NCBI GenBank assembly: GCA_014191195.1
Contig: BJGZ01000004.1
Coordinates: forward strand, 62,001-126,000
Length of the DNA stretch: 64,000 nucleotides
Origin: Chlorobiota bacterium
Lineage (GTDB): Bacteria; Bacteroidota; Ignavibacteria; Kapaibacteriales; UBA961
Reading direction: 5' to 3'
Position numbers and translations under genes: made by a program. Shown piece after piece: positions 36,009-46,446 of this stretch. The notes under the pieces were generated by a model, which had not been told where the DNA came from, made no database searches, and saw only the letters and a program-made list of their open reading frames with translations. Within the stretch, counting starts at the first letter, position 1, and each line of letters opens with the position of its first letter.

Positions 36009-36506
36009 TTATTGTCCTTCATTTTTGATAATCTTAAAAGAAGCGAGAATAGTATCATCATTTTTTATAACTAATAGATATGTACCTGTGATAAACTCTG
36101 AGATTGAAAAAGAATGAGTATTACTTTCTAATGTCATACTTTTTACAATACTACCTTTCATATCTCTAAACTCTGCAATTGTTCCAGATGGAAAATCATT
36201 CTGACTTGCAATTGAAAGCATATCTGTGGTTGGATTTGGATAAGCAAAAATTGAAAGATCTTGAGTATTATATTCTTCAGAGGATAATATTCTAGCAACT
36301 TCAAATGGCTGCTGAACTCCTTGACATTCCATGCCAGTTCTACTTATATGTGTACTATATGTTAGTAATCCAACAGAATAAGAAACCGACCCAGTTGGCC
36401 CTTTTGCATCACCACCAACAGAAGTAAAAGACTGCTGTGCAGATGCACTTTTATAAAAGCTAAAGAATATCAATAGCAAGCATAATAATCGAATACATAT
36501 TTTCAT
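36009..36506 (-). CDS. small T9SS type A sorting-domain protein
   Basis: 165 aa with a signal peptide (residues 1-23, ending SASA) and little besides a C-terminal sorting domain. The mature N-terminus reads SFTSVGGDAKGPTGSVSYS, a short module common in Bacteroidota secreted proteins. The sorting domain (about 85-165) contains IFAYPNPTTDMLSI, FRDMKGSIVKSM, GTYLLVIKND and a terminal FKIIKN. It is predicted to be exported by T9SS. It is co-transcribed with the DUF1566-like gene downstream, which suggests the two act on the surface together. Confidence 0.85.
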   Translation of the reverse strand: MKICIRLLCLLLIFFSFYKSASAQQSFTSVGGDAKGPTGSVSYSVGLLTYSTHISRTGMECQGVQQPFEVARILSSEEYNTQDLSIFAYPNPTTDMLSIASQNDFPSGTIAEFRDMKGSIVKSMTLESNTHSFSISEFITGTYLLVIKNDDTILASFKIIKNEGQ

Positions 36507-36643
36507 GTTATACCTTGTAAATATTAAGTTTTAATATTATTAAGCAACACTCACAAAAAGAGTGCCATGTATTAAATAAGTAAAAAATATGTAGGGGAAA
36601 GATAAAAGATATTTAGGAGTGAAATGCTTTAGAAGAACAAACA

Positions 36644-37579
36644 TTAAGGTTTTTTAAGTAAAAACAATAGTGGAACATATAATCTTTGAGACCAAGCTTC
36701 TTCATTATGATCAGCATCTTCGAAAACAGCACTCATATATTGAGTATGATCATAACCTTTTGATAACAAAAGAGCATCAATTTGTATTTGCCAGGGTTGA
36801 TAAAGACTATCAATGCCAATAGTACCATGATCGGTATACAATTTTCTTTTTAAATCAGCCTTAGGTAGATTGTCAGATATATATGTAATTAAACCTCTGG
36901 GAATATCTCCATTATCTATAGATGTTGTTCCTATCCAATGAGTAGATAAACCTGCGGCAGCTCCAAAAACATGAGGATATTCACATAGAGCATATAAAGA
37001 AATAAGGCCTCCCAAACTAGAACCCATAATCATAGTATGTTCAGGTTTTTTTGAGACAGAAAATACATTTTCAATAAAAGGTTTTAATTCATCTACGATA
37101 AAATGAAGATAATTATCAGCAAGAGCTTTCCCCTTAAACTTTTCAGATAAAAATAGTGATTTAGTACTATCGTGAATATAAGCAAGAGCTTTTTGAGGAA
37201 AATATTCTGCATGAAGAAATTCATTATTATTCCAAATACCAACAATGATTGTTTCATATAATGAATCTTGATATTGTTCAAATACCTCATCCATGTGCCA
37301 TTCTTGATGATTCCAAGTATATGTGCTATCAAAAAGCATTTGGCCATCATGCATATAGATAACATGATAGGTTTGTTGAGGATTATAACCTTTAGGTAAA
37401 AGAATATCTATCGTCCTTGCCTGAACAAATGTAGATGGAAATCTGTCGATACGAATACATTTTCCCGAACTTACCAGTGGTGCTGTGTTACTAGAAAACA
37501 TTGTATCTTCGGCTATTACAGGATAAGTACTAAAAGTAAATAGATAGACAAAGGCGCATATAATAAATTGAATATTCAT
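36644..37579 (-). CDS. secreted esterase-type alpha/beta hydrolase
   Basis: Esterase D/feruloyl-esterase-like hydrolase (PF00756 type), 311 aa, with a signal peptide ending about residue 23. The nucleophile elbow is GSSLGG with Ser188; the probable catalytic His is in DADHNEEAW near the C-terminus. YMHDGQMLFDS is the usual oxyanion-side block in this family. The substrate (enterobactin-like, feruloyl or phosphate ester) cannot be decided. It is divergent from the lipoprotein/TonB receptor unit at 37.7 kb, and the shared 116-base gap holds both promoters. Confidence 0.85.
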   Translation of the reverse strand: MNIQFIICAFVYLFTFSTYPVIAEDTMFSSNTAPLVSSGKCIRIDRFPSTFVQARTIDILLPKGYNPQQTYHVIYMHDGQMLFDSTYTWNHQEWHMDEVFEQYQDSLYETIIVGIWNNNEFLHAEYFPQKALAYIHDSTKSLFLSEKFKGKALADNYLHFIVDELKPFIENVFSVSKKPEHTMIMGSSLGGLISLYALCEYPHVFGAAAGLSTHWIGTTSIDNGDIPRGLITYISDNLPKADLKRKLYTDHGTIGIDSLYQPWQIQIDALLLSKGYDHTQYMSAVFEDADHNEEAWSQRLYVPLLFLLKKP

Positions 37580-37695
37580 ACATACAAGATATTATTTTCT
37601 ATTGGAATTATTGTTTTTTTTCCATTTCATCGTAATTTGATTTTTCCAAATATTGTTTATGATAACATTGTTCATATATAGAAGTTTAACTCCAT

Positions 37696-38211
37696 ATGAA
37701 ATCTATTTTTTACTCGATACACTTAATAATAGCAATGCTTCTTGCATCATGTAGTGAGGGATTAGCACCGCCAGAACCAACACGTAAAAAGGGTCCAGCA
37801 TTTATTAAAGGTACAATTATGTATAAAGGTGGAAAAGACTCTTGGTCTTTGGACGCAGACTCTGCTTTTGCGATTAGAGCAGCTGCTTTTACACAGTACC
37901 CTTTGCCAGATAGTGCTGGTATTATAAATGAACTGTTAAATGGCAGAGCTTTTATCTCTGGATTTACTTCTTTACCTACTTATGTTGATTCCTCAAACTT
38001 CGAAATTCAGATTCCAGAAGCGCCTGCGACATTACAATATATTGGGATTGCAAAACAAATATCTATTGATTTAAATGCTCAAAAAGTAGTTGGAATCTAT
38101 ACTTTAAGTGGTGATAATACAAAACCTACTCAATTAGAAATTCAACCTGGAGATACGATATTTATTAGAATAATAGTTGATTTTGCTTCATTACCTCCTC
38201 AACCATTTTAA
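37696..38211 (+). CDS. hypothetical lipoprotein upstream of a TonB receptor
   Basis: 171 aa; the signal peptide ends in the lipobox LASC (Cys19). The mature part starts with a short Pro/Lys-rich linker and then appears beta-rich (FIKGTIMYKGGKDSW, QLEIQPGDTIFIRI). No family is recognised. The stop is eight bases before the TonB receptor start, so the lipoprotein is likely a surface or periplasmic partner of that receptor. Confidence 0.65.
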   Translation: MKSIFYSIHLIIAMLLASCSEGLAPPEPTRKKGPAFIKGTIMYKGGKDSWSLDADSAFAIRAAAFTQYPLPDSAGIINELLNGRAFISGFTSLPTYVDSSNFEIQIPEAPATLQYIGIAKQISIDLNAQKVVGIYTLSGDNTKPTQLEIQPGDTIFIRIIVDFASLPPQPF

Positions 38212-38219
38212 GGCTATAT

Positions 38220-40427
38220 ATGAAATTGATTATAATGATAGCTTTACTGTTTGCGCTAAGTACAGAATCTTTTGCAGGTTCAATCTCTGGTACAATTAAA
38301 GATTCCGAAACTAATGAAGCTTTATCTGGTGCTATAATTAGGATAAAGAATACCTCTATTGGGATGAAAGCAGATAATAAAGGGAATTTTCTACTTGAAA
38401 ATCTTTCCAATGGTATATATACGATTAGAATCACCTATATAGGATATACAGCATCAGAACATATAATAACTATATCTGATAAACAGCCAGATCAATCAAT
38501 GGTAGTAAATTTACTTCCTAAATCATTAAATGCTTCTGAAATAGTGGTTTCTGCAGGAAAAAGAAGTCAATCAATTCAAGAAGTTCCTGTTTCTATTTCC
38601 TTATTAGATCAACAACAAATCACCCAAAGAAATACCACAAGAATAGATGAAGTATTGCGTTATGTACCCGGGGTAAATGTTGCTAGAGATCAAGTAAGTA
38701 TTCGGGGCTCATCTGGTTTTGCTTTAGGTGTTGGTAGTAGAGTAGCATTATTATTAGATGGATTCCCGATGTTATCAGCAGATAATGGTGATATGAAATT
38801 TGATGCTTTACCAATGATGGAAATCAATCGTGTGGAAGTAATCAAAGGAGCAGGATCTGCTTTGTATGGAACAGGTGCTTTAGGTGGTACAGTTTCATTA
38901 TTTACAAGAACACCATCTGATACAGCAAGAACTATTATTCGAACTTATGCAGGCATCTATACTCAACCTATATATGAACAATGGAGAGTATATGATTCTC
39001 CTCCGGCATTGTATGGAATTGATATTGGATATTCTAAGAAATTCGATAATCTAGAATTAACAATGAATGTGGGGAATAAATATGATAAAAGTTATAGACT
39101 CTCTGATAATAGTTATAGATGGAGTGGATATGGTAAAGTAGGATATCAATTTGACAAACAGGGGATGTCTAAAGTAACTTTCTTTATCAATGCAGCATCA
39201 GAAGAGCGAGGAGATTGGGTGTTTTGGAATTCCTTAGATAGTGCAACTAGGCCTCCAACTGGAACAAATCTAAATCGACGCACAGAATCAGGTAAAATAG
39301 CATCAGCATTAGAGTTTAAGCATTTTTTTTCAGATCAATCTTTTTTAATGATCAGATCTGGCTTATTTATAACAAATTATAAGAATACTAATTTACTTCC
39401 TGGCGAGGAGCAAATAGCAAGTGATGCTTTATCTTGGAATAGTGAAATACAATATTCTGCATCGATTAGCCCTGAAGTGTTTCTAACCTCTGGGATAAAT
39501 ACTGTTATGAATTCAGTACAAGCGCCAATTTATGGGGAAAAAACTCAAATATTTATGTCTGGCTATAGCCAAGCAGAAATAAAACCAGGTATAGAAAATT
39601 TGATTTGTACTATAGGTGCAAGGATTGATGCAGAAAAAACAGCTGATGCAGAACAAAATATTGAGATTAGTCCTAAACTTGCATGTAGCTATCTTTCTCC
39701 TTTTGGTATTCAATTTAGGGCATCTGCTGGAAGAGGCTTTAGAGCCGCTGCCGTTGCAGAACGATTTGCAGCATTAAGATTTCAGGGGATAACAATAGAA
39801 CCCAATATGAATGTTAAGCCAGAATATAGTTGGTCTTATGAATGTGGTGCAACAACTGCTATTCCACTTAGTGGAGAACAAGATATCTTATTAATAGATG
39901 TTAGTTATTTTCAGAATGAATTAAGTGATTTGATTGAACCATCTTTTACGCCATCTGGAAATATTAAATTTCAGAATGTTACTAAAGCAAGAGTCACCGG
40001 TTTAGAATTAGGGCTTAGGTCAATGCTAACTGGTGGATATGGTTTTGAGACATCTTTAACCTTAATGAAGCCAGAAGATTTGATATTGAAGCAAACTTTA
40101 TATTATCGTTCATCTGTGTTATGGTATACAAGAATGTCTATTCCAATAATAGAAGATCTACTTTTACAAACAGATTATCGCTTTATCAGTAGAACAGAAA
40201 TGATGGATCCCCGGCTAACAGCTTTAGGATTTATCAAAGATGCTGATGCAAGAGTTCCTAATCATATATGTGATATGAGATTGATTGCAAGATTACATAA
40301 TTGGGTACATATACCAATGAGCGTAACGCTTAATGCAAAGAATATTTTTGATTATTACTATACCGAAATAATGGGTAATCTAGCCCCAATAAGACAACTT
40401 TCTGTACAAGCAGAATATATATTTTAA
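38220..40427 (+). CDS. TonB-dependent receptor with carboxypeptidase-like domain
   Basis: 735 aa, signal peptide ending SFAG (about 1-19). The regulatory-like domain (SGTIKDSETNEALSGAIIRIKN) is at 20-105. The plug contains VLRYVPGVNVARDQVSIRGSSG, and VEVIKGAGSALYGTGALGGTVS. A C-terminal barrel ends in a final Phe (AEYIF). The size and plug resemble vitamin/siderophore-type receptors of the BtuB-like group more than SusC. The substrate is not indicated. It is translated with the small lipoprotein just upstream. Confidence 0.92.
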   Translation: MKLIIMIALLFALSTESFAGSISGTIKDSETNEALSGAIIRIKNTSIGMKADNKGNFLLENLSNGIYTIRITYIGYTASEHIITISDKQPDQSMVVNLLPKSLNASEIVVSAGKRSQSIQEVPVSISLLDQQQITQRNTTRIDEVLRYVPGVNVARDQVSIRGSSGFALGVGSRVALLLDGFPMLSADNGDMKFDALPMMEINRVEVIKGAGSALYGTGALGGTVSLFTRTPSDTARTIIRTYAGIYTQPIYEQWRVYDSPPALYGIDIGYSKKFDNLELTMNVGNKYDKSYRLSDNSYRWSGYGKVGYQFDKQGMSKVTFFINAASEERGDWVFWNSLDSATRPPTGTNLNRRTESGKIASALEFKHFFSDQSFLMIRSGLFITNYKNTNLLPGEEQIASDALSWNSEIQYSASISPEVFLTSGINTVMNSVQAPIYGEKTQIFMSGYSQAEIKPGIENLICTIGARIDAEKTADAEQNIEISPKLACSYLSPFGIQFRASAGRGFRAAAVAERFAALRFQGITIEPNMNVKPEYSWSYECGATTAIPLSGEQDILLIDVSYFQNELSDLIEPSFTPSGNIKFQNVTKARVTGLELGLRSMLTGGYGFETSLTLMKPEDLILKQTLYYRSSVLWYTRMSIPIIEDLLLQTDYRFISRTEMMDPRLTALGFIKDADARVPNHICDMRLIARLHNWVHIPMSVTLNAKNIFDYYYTEIMGNLAPIRQLSVQAEYIF

Positions 40428-40529
40428 GCCTATACTATTTGATAATATATTGATAAAAATTACTTAATAATGTATCAGTAATTTGCATACTAATGTATGG
40501 TATATAAAATTATTTGGAAATCTTTTATC

Positions 40530-42482
40530 ATGAAATTGTGTACTTACTTCATTGTATTATTTAGTATGAGAATATTTGCTTTTTCATTATCAGAGAAAGA
40601 GCACAACAATATTTATTCTTATAATAGACCTCTCCCTAAAGAAATTACTACTACTAATCTAGTATTTGACCCAGCTTTAAAGCCTTTTTATCACGGTGTT
40701 GCTTCTGGAGATCCATTGCAAAATCAAGTGATTTTATGGTCAAGAATTACACCCGATACAGATGGACCTATTGAAGTAAAATGGTTTATGTCTAAAGATC
40801 CTAAATGTACTTCAATACTTTTGAGTGGATCTATTATCACAGATCAAAGTAAAGATTATACTATAAAAATTGATGCTGGTCCATTGGAAGCTGGTACTGT
40901 ATACTATTATAAATTTTCGGGATTAGGTAGGGAATCAGTTATAGGAAGAACAAAAACAGCACCCTCTAAAACAATGGAAGCATTAAGATTTGGTATTGCA
41001 TCGTGCGCTAATTATCAACAAGGATATTTTAATGCATATGCCGCTATGTCTGCAAGAAATGATTTAGATGCCATATTATTTTTAGGTGATTATATCTATG
41101 AATATGCTGATGGTGGTTATGGATATTCTAAATCTGTAAATAGAGGACATGAACCCAAGAATGAAACAGTTACCTTATCTGATTATAGAATACGATATTC
41201 ATTTTATCGATTAGATCCCGATCTAAGAAGATTGCATCAATTGCATCCTTTTATAGGAATTTGGGATGACCACGAAACAGCAAATGACTCATGGCCAGGT
41301 GGAGCAGATAATCATAATCCTTTAACTGAAGGAGATTGGCAAGCACGAAAATATGCAGGTGAAAAGGCCTATTTTGAATGGTTACCAATTAGAGAGCAAT
41401 CAGTACAAGGAAAAATATATAGGACAATAAACTATGGTGGGCTTTGTGATATTTTTATGATTGATACCCGTTTAGAAGGAAGAGATAAACCATTAGGTGC
41501 AAAAGATACCACATCAAGTGCGGTAGATACTGTCTTGTGGAATAGTCCTAATAGAACCATTTTAGGAAAAAATCAGTACGAATGGTTAACCCAATCACTC
41601 AAATCATCAAAATCTCAATGGAAAATCATTGCAAATCAAGTGATGATGATGCCTTTAGCTGGATTTACAAATCTTGATTCATGGGATGGCTATCCAGCAG
41701 AAAGAGAAAAATTATTACGATATCTTAAAAATAATTCTATCAATAATACACTTGTTGTAACTGGAGATATCCATTGTACCTGGGCTTCTGATTTACCAGT
41801 TACTCCTAGAGATACATCATATAAGCCTTTAACAGGCGAGGGCTCTGTTGCTTGTGAGTTTGTAACCCCAAGTATTACATCAGCAAATATTAATGAATTA
41901 CAGGGAATTCCTCCTAATACTCCTCAAACTAAAGCAATAGCTGGACAGCTAAAATTTATCAATCCACATATTAAAGAAATTGATTTAGACAATCATGGCT
42001 ATATGATTCTAGATTTACAATCAGATAAGGCGCAAGCAGATTGGTATTTTGTAGATTCTACCACAACAAGAAATAAAGGTGAATATTTTTACAAAGGATA
42101 CTATACACAAAGTGGAAAAAATGCCATAAAAGCTGCTGTTTATAATATGCCTACTTTATCTGGAGGCCCTGCAAATCCTGATGAATTACCATTGCAAATT
42201 AAAGAATCTTCCTCAGAGCATTTATTAGGTATTGGAAATTATCCAAATCCATTTATCAACAATACATTGATACATTATGCAGTATCTAAATATGCAGTGT
42301 TATCGCTAATTGTATACGATATTCTGGGTAATGAAGTATTAAAAGGATTTATGAATGTTGAACATCAACCAGGACCATATGTTTTTGAATTAAATGCCCT
42401 TCATTTACCTTCTGGAACATATTCATATAAAATAAGTTCTGAAAATCAAATCATTACTAAATCAATGAATATTGTTAAGTAG
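40530..42482 (+). CDS. phoD: PhoD-type alkaline phosphatase with T9SS sorting domain
   Basis: Secreted phosphatase/phosphodiesterase of the PhoD family. The start at 40530 gives a signal peptide (YFIVLFSMRIFAFS); an ATG at 40497 adds 11 residues. The N-terminal beta-sandwich shows HGVASGDPLQNQVILWSRI. The metal site blocks are ILFLGDYIYE, GIWDDHETANDSWPGG and VTGDIHCTWASD. The last about 80 residues are a T9SS sorting domain (GNYPNPFINNTLI, YDILGNEVL, SGTYSYKI, SMNIVK). It likely releases phosphate at the cell surface. A terminator follows. Confidence 0.93.
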   Translation: MKLCTYFIVLFSMRIFAFSLSEKEHNNIYSYNRPLPKEITTTNLVFDPALKPFYHGVASGDPLQNQVILWSRITPDTDGPIEVKWFMSKDPKCTSILLSGSIITDQSKDYTIKIDAGPLEAGTVYYYKFSGLGRESVIGRTKTAPSKTMEALRFGIASCANYQQGYFNAYAAMSARNDLDAILFLGDYIYEYADGGYGYSKSVNRGHEPKNETVTLSDYRIRYSFYRLDPDLRRLHQLHPFIGIWDDHETANDSWPGGADNHNPLTEGDWQARKYAGEKAYFEWLPIREQSVQGKIYRTINYGGLCDIFMIDTRLEGRDKPLGAKDTTSSAVDTVLWNSPNRTILGKNQYEWLTQSLKSSKSQWKIIANQVMMMPLAGFTNLDSWDGYPAEREKLLRYLKNNSINNTLVVTGDIHCTWASDLPVTPRDTSYKPLTGEGSVACEFVTPSITSANINELQGIPPNTPQTKAIAGQLKFINPHIKEIDLDNHGYMILDLQSDKAQADWYFVDSTTTRNKGEYFYKGYYTQSGKNAIKAAVYNMPTLSGGPANPDELPLQIKESSSEHLLGIGNYPNPFINNTLIHYAVSKYAVLSLIVYDILGNEVLKGFMNVEHQPGPYVFELNALHLPSGTYSYKISSENQIITKSMNIVK

Positions 42483-42503
42483 AAATTACTTAAGTATACT
42501 GTC

Positions 42504-42536
42504 AAGAGCATGGAATTACTTTTCCATGCTCTTTTT
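42504..42536 (+). terminator. rho-independent terminator after phoD
   Basis: A perfect 10-bp stem (GAGCATGGAA / TTCCATGCTC) with a 6-base loop and five T residues starts 21 bases after the phoD stop. It separates the phoD transcript from uvrA. Confidence 0.88.
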
Positions 42537-42562
42537 GTTTACAATGCATTATGGTATTTTTG
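42534..42562 (+). promoter_or_regulatory. promoter of uvrA
   Basis: TTTG (42534-42537) and TATTTTTG (42555-42562) are 17 bases apart, matching the TAnnTTTG-type consensus. The predicted start near 42568 lies downstream of the first in-frame ATG (42551), which supports translation from 42617. Confidence 0.5.
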
Positions 42563-42616
42563 ATAAAAAATGCAACATATCTGCAATATATTTTCATATA
42601 TGCCTTTCTTTTAAGC

Positions 42617-45397
42617 ATGCCACATAAAAAAATTATATCCATCATTAATTCAAAAGTTAATAATCTTAAGAATGTATCTTGTGAAATACCAAGGAATGCC
42701 TTAACAGTTATTACCGGAGTAAGTGGCTCTGGTAAGTCCTCTTTAGCATTCGAAACCCTATATGCCGAAGGACAAAGAAGATTTGTTGAATCACTTTCTA
42801 GCTATGCAAGACAGTTCTTAGATAGAATGCAGAAGCCAGATGTAGAAAGTATCACTGGATTACCCCCAGCTATTGCAATTGAACAAAGAGGTTTTGCCAG
42901 AAATCCGCGTTCTACTGTTGCTACAACAACAGAAATTTATGATTATTTAAGACTTCTTTATGGCAGGATTGGACAAACTATCTGCACATGTGGAAGAGAA
43001 GTTAGAAAAGATACACCTAATTATGCTGCCGAAACTATTCTCAATTGGAATCAAGAAGATAAAGTATATATACTGTTCCCTATAATAGATGAAGATCGAT
43101 CAATAAAAGATTCTTTACATGCATTAATAGAAAATGGTTATTCTCGAGCCATTCTTCCTGGATCTGATGCTATAATTGATTTGCAAAGTGCAATGCCTGA
43201 TGAACATGTATTAGATGAACTTTTAATACTTGCCGATAGAATTATCATCAATTCCGATCAAGAAACAAAATCTAGAATAACAGATTCTTTAGAAACTGCT
43301 TTTACTTTGGGTAGAGGAAAAGTAATAGCTAGGAATCTTAGCCAACAAACAGATCATTTTTATAGCACTTTATTTGAATGTGCTTTTTGTACTAAAATGT
43401 ATCAAGAACCAGAACCACGATTATTCTCCTACAATAGCCCTTTTGGCGCATGTAAAGTATGCCAAGGTTTTGGTAGAAGTATTGGCCTAGATAAAGAATT
43501 AATTTTTCCAGACAAAAGTTTAAGCTTAGGACAAGGAGTAATTCATCCATTCAGATCGCCAGGATTTACAGAATATCACAGAGATTGTTTGGATTTCGCC
43601 AGAAGACATTCGATACCAATTGATATTCCATATTCTATATTAACAGAGCATCAAAAACAATTTATATGGGATGGAGATGCTTTATTTGGGGGCATATCTG
43701 GTTTTTTTGAAATGGCCGAACAATCTGCTCATTCTAAAGTAGGATATAGAGTATTACTATCAAGATATCGAGGATATACTCAATGTTATAATTGTGGAGG
43801 CGGACGCCTTTCTGAATCTGCTAGAAGAGTATTCGTGGGTGGTAAAAATATCCCAGAAATTATGAATATGACTCTTGCTGAAGCTTCTGAATATTATCAA
43901 CATATAGAACTTAATGCATATCAAACTTCAATTGCTGAATCGGTATTACAAGAAATAAAATCAAGACTTTCCATGCTTGTAGATATTGGCTTAGAGTACA
44001 TTACTTTGGATAGAATGGCGCATACATTATCTGGTGGAGAATCTCAAAGAATTACTTTAGCAACATCTTTAGGAAGTTCTTTGGTAGGTACTTTATATGT
44101 TTTAGATGAACCCAGTATTGGTTTACATCCAAGAGATACATGGCGATTACTTACTTTACTAAAAAAACTACGATCATTAGGAAATACAGTAGTTGTTGTA
44201 GAACACGATCCTGAAATTATTAGGCAGGCAGATTATATATTGGATATAGGCCCTAAAGCGGGTGAATTAGGTGGTGAGATATTGTTTAGTGGAACTGTAA
44301 GCGAAATGTTAAAAGACTCACAATCGATTACAGGTGCATATTTGTCTGGAAAAAAACAAGTCTTTATGCCACAGTCTCGATCAAAAGGCAATGGACATTA
44401 TATAGACATTGTAAAACCAATGGAAAGAAATTTAAAGGGAGATACCGTTTCTTTTCCATTAGGATGTATAACGGTTATTACTGGTGTATCTGGTAGTGGA
44501 AAAAGTACTCTTGTTCATGAGGTATTAGCACCTGCTTTAAAAAAGAAATTCACTGGTTTTGCAGGCACTATAGGAGCAGCTCAAACAATTCTTGGAAGCG
44601 AACATATTCAAGGTATCGAATTAGTAGATCAAACTGCAATTGGGAAATCGTCTCGATCTACACCTGTAACGTATACGAAAGCTTTTGATGCAATAAGAGA
44701 TATATTTACAGACACACAATTAGCTAAACAAATGGGCTGGAGGCCAGGTACATTTTCATTCAATGTTCCAGGAGGTCGTTGTGAAGCATGCGAAGGCGAA
44801 GGATATGTAACCGTAGAAATGCAATTTTTACCAGATCTATCACTAGAATGTGAATCCTGTAATGGAACCCGTTATAAAAAAGAAGTCAGAGCAGTATTAT
44901 ATAAAGGCAAATCTATTGTAGATGTTCTTGGTATGACAGTAAATGAAGCATTAGAATTTTTTACTGGAAATAAAAGGATCTATAATAAGTTACACACCTT
45001 GCAACAAGTAGGATTGGGTTATATTCGATTAGGACAACCAAGCAGTAAATTATCTGGTGGTGAAGCACAAAGGATTAAACTTGCTTCTTGTATCGATGAA
45101 TCTCAAACAGAACATATTCTGTATGTTTTTGATGAACCTACAACTGGATTACATATCGATGATATTGAAACATTACTTAAATGTTTTAATAGATTAATTG
45201 ATAAAGGACATACCGTCCTTATTATCGAACATAATCTTCATATTATAGCAGCAGCAGATTTCATTGTAGATTTAGGCCCAGAGGCAGGTGAAAAGGGTGG
45301 ATATGTGATTGCACAAGGAACACCTGAACACATTGCTTCTCTGGAACATTCTTATACCGGAAAAGCTCTTAAACAGCATTTCATTACTTACAGTTAA
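42617..45397 (+). CDS. uvrA: excinuclease ABC subunit A
   Basis: DNA-damage sensor ATPase of nucleotide excision repair. The start was set at 42617 so that the protein begins MPHKKIISI, as usual in UvrA; the frame open to 42551 adds 22 hydrophobic residues that lack family support. It has two ABC modules: Walker A GVSGSGKSSL (about 34) and GVSGSGKSTL (about 620), with signature LSGGESQRI and LSGGEAQRI. Zinc-binding Cys pairs appear in CAFCTKMYQ, CKVCQGFG, CNGTRYKK-type blocks and CEACEGEGY. At 926 aa it is full length. Partner uvrB is at 5.0-7.0 kb. Confidence 0.97.
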   Translation: MPHKKIISIINSKVNNLKNVSCEIPRNALTVITGVSGSGKSSLAFETLYAEGQRRFVESLSSYARQFLDRMQKPDVESITGLPPAIAIEQRGFARNPRSTVATTTEIYDYLRLLYGRIGQTICTCGREVRKDTPNYAAETILNWNQEDKVYILFPIIDEDRSIKDSLHALIENGYSRAILPGSDAIIDLQSAMPDEHVLDELLILADRIIINSDQETKSRITDSLETAFTLGRGKVIARNLSQQTDHFYSTLFECAFCTKMYQEPEPRLFSYNSPFGACKVCQGFGRSIGLDKELIFPDKSLSLGQGVIHPFRSPGFTEYHRDCLDFARRHSIPIDIPYSILTEHQKQFIWDGDALFGGISGFFEMAEQSAHSKVGYRVLLSRYRGYTQCYNCGGGRLSESARRVFVGGKNIPEIMNMTLAEASEYYQHIELNAYQTSIAESVLQEIKSRLSMLVDIGLEYITLDRMAHTLSGGESQRITLATSLGSSLVGTLYVLDEPSIGLHPRDTWRLLTLLKKLRSLGNTVVVVEHDPEIIRQADYILDIGPKAGELGGEILFSGTVSEMLKDSQSITGAYLSGKKQVFMPQSRSKGNGHYIDIVKPMERNLKGDTVSFPLGCITVITGVSGSGKSTLVHEVLAPALKKKFTGFAGTIGAAQTILGSEHIQGIELVDQTAIGKSSRSTPVTYTKAFDAIRDIFTDTQLAKQMGWRPGTFSFNVPGGRCEACEGEGYVTVEMQFLPDLSLECESCNGTRYKKEVRAVLYKGKSIVDVLGMTVNEALEFFTGNKRIYNKLHTLQQVGLGYIRLGQPSSKLSGGEAQRIKLASCIDESQTEHILYVFDEPTTGLHIDDIETLLKCFNRLIDKGHTVLIIEHNLHIIAAADFIVDLGPEAGEKGGYVIAQGTPEHIASLEHSYTGKALKQHFITYS

Positions 45398-45402
45398 TTT
45401 TT

Positions 45403-46446
45403 ATGTTAAAACATACAAAAAACATATTAAGAATTCTTTTTAGTATAATTATCGTCTTAGCTTCTTCTTATATAGCCCTAAAAAGTATAGATTTTTCAAA
45501 ATTATGGGCAACAATGATTCATGCAAATTATTGGTGGGTGCTTGCTTGTATTCCAATAATGATTGTGTCTCATTGGCTTAGAGCTGTTAGATGGAAAACT
45601 ATGCTGGCCCCGGTTGTTCCTAATCCTTCTGTGAAGAGTATGTTCTCTGCTATTATGATTGGATATGCAGTAAACAATATTATTCCAAAAGGTGGAGAAT
45701 TATTAAGACCTCTTGTATATAGCAGAAGAGCAAAAATCCCGTTTTCTACTGTTATGGGTTCTATGATTGTAGAGCGTTTTTTTCTTGATGCAATTATGGT
45801 TCTATTGCTCATTGCTGGTGTATTCGTTTTTCAAAGAAGTGATATAGAACATGCATTCCCTTGGTTTTCTTGGGGACAAATGATAATGGTTATGTTAATG
45901 CTTTTAATGATTATCATTCTTATACTAATTATTGCATTTTTTCCCACTTTAACAGATACATTACTCAGATTATCGATAAAACCATTTTCAGAAAAATTCT
46001 ATCAAAAAATTCATGGTATAACCGATACATTCGAGCATGGATTCGAAATCATAAAAAACCCTTCTCAATATATACGCTTGCTCATAGAATCTTTTGCTAT
46101 TTGGTTCAGTTATCTTATACCAATGTGGATAATGTTTTATTCTTTTGATTTAGGGCCTAGATTCGGATTAAATTTTATCGATGCCACATTCTTGTTTTCA
46201 GTAGGAACTTTGTCTCAATTTACTCCCGCTCCTGGTGGAATTGGCGTCTATCATTCTTTGATTCAAACTGCAATGACTTCTCTTTACGGAATTTCACCAG
46301 AAGAAGCATTGGCATATGCAACCCTTACACATGGATTAAATCTTATAGTCTGTTTTGCTTTAGGTGGTGCATTCTTTATCTATGAAAATCGCATACAGCC
46401 ATTGCCACATTCTAGCACTGATTTAGATAAGGAATTGCAATCATGA
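45403..46446 (+). CDS. flippase-like LPG synthase transmembrane-domain protein
   Basis: Integral membrane protein of the lysylphosphatidylglycerol synthase TM/AglD2 family (PF03706/UPF0104), 347 aa with about eight hydrophobic segments. Family motifs visible are the LRAVRWKTML block and NNIIPKGGELLRPLVYSR, and GIGVYHSL preceded by QFTPAPGG. The domain alone, without the aminoacyltransferase part, is thought to move lipid-linked precursors; the exact role is unproven. Its stop overlaps the fluoride channel start by four bases, so the two are translationally coupled. Confidence 0.85.
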   Translation: MLKHTKNILRILFSIIIVLASSYIALKSIDFSKLWATMIHANYWWVLACIPIMIVSHWLRAVRWKTMLAPVVPNPSVKSMFSAIMIGYAVNNIIPKGGELLRPLVYSRRAKIPFSTVMGSMIVERFFLDAIMVLLLIAGVFVFQRSDIEHAFPWFSWGQMIMVMLMLLMIIILILIIAFFPTLTDTLLRLSIKPFSEKFYQKIHGITDTFEHGFEIIKNPSQYIRLLIESFAIWFSYLIPMWIMFYSFDLGPRFGLNFIDATFLFSVGTLSQFTPAPGGIGVYHSLIQTAMTSLYGISPEEALAYATLTHGLNLIVCFALGGAFFIYENRIQPLPHSSTDLDKELQS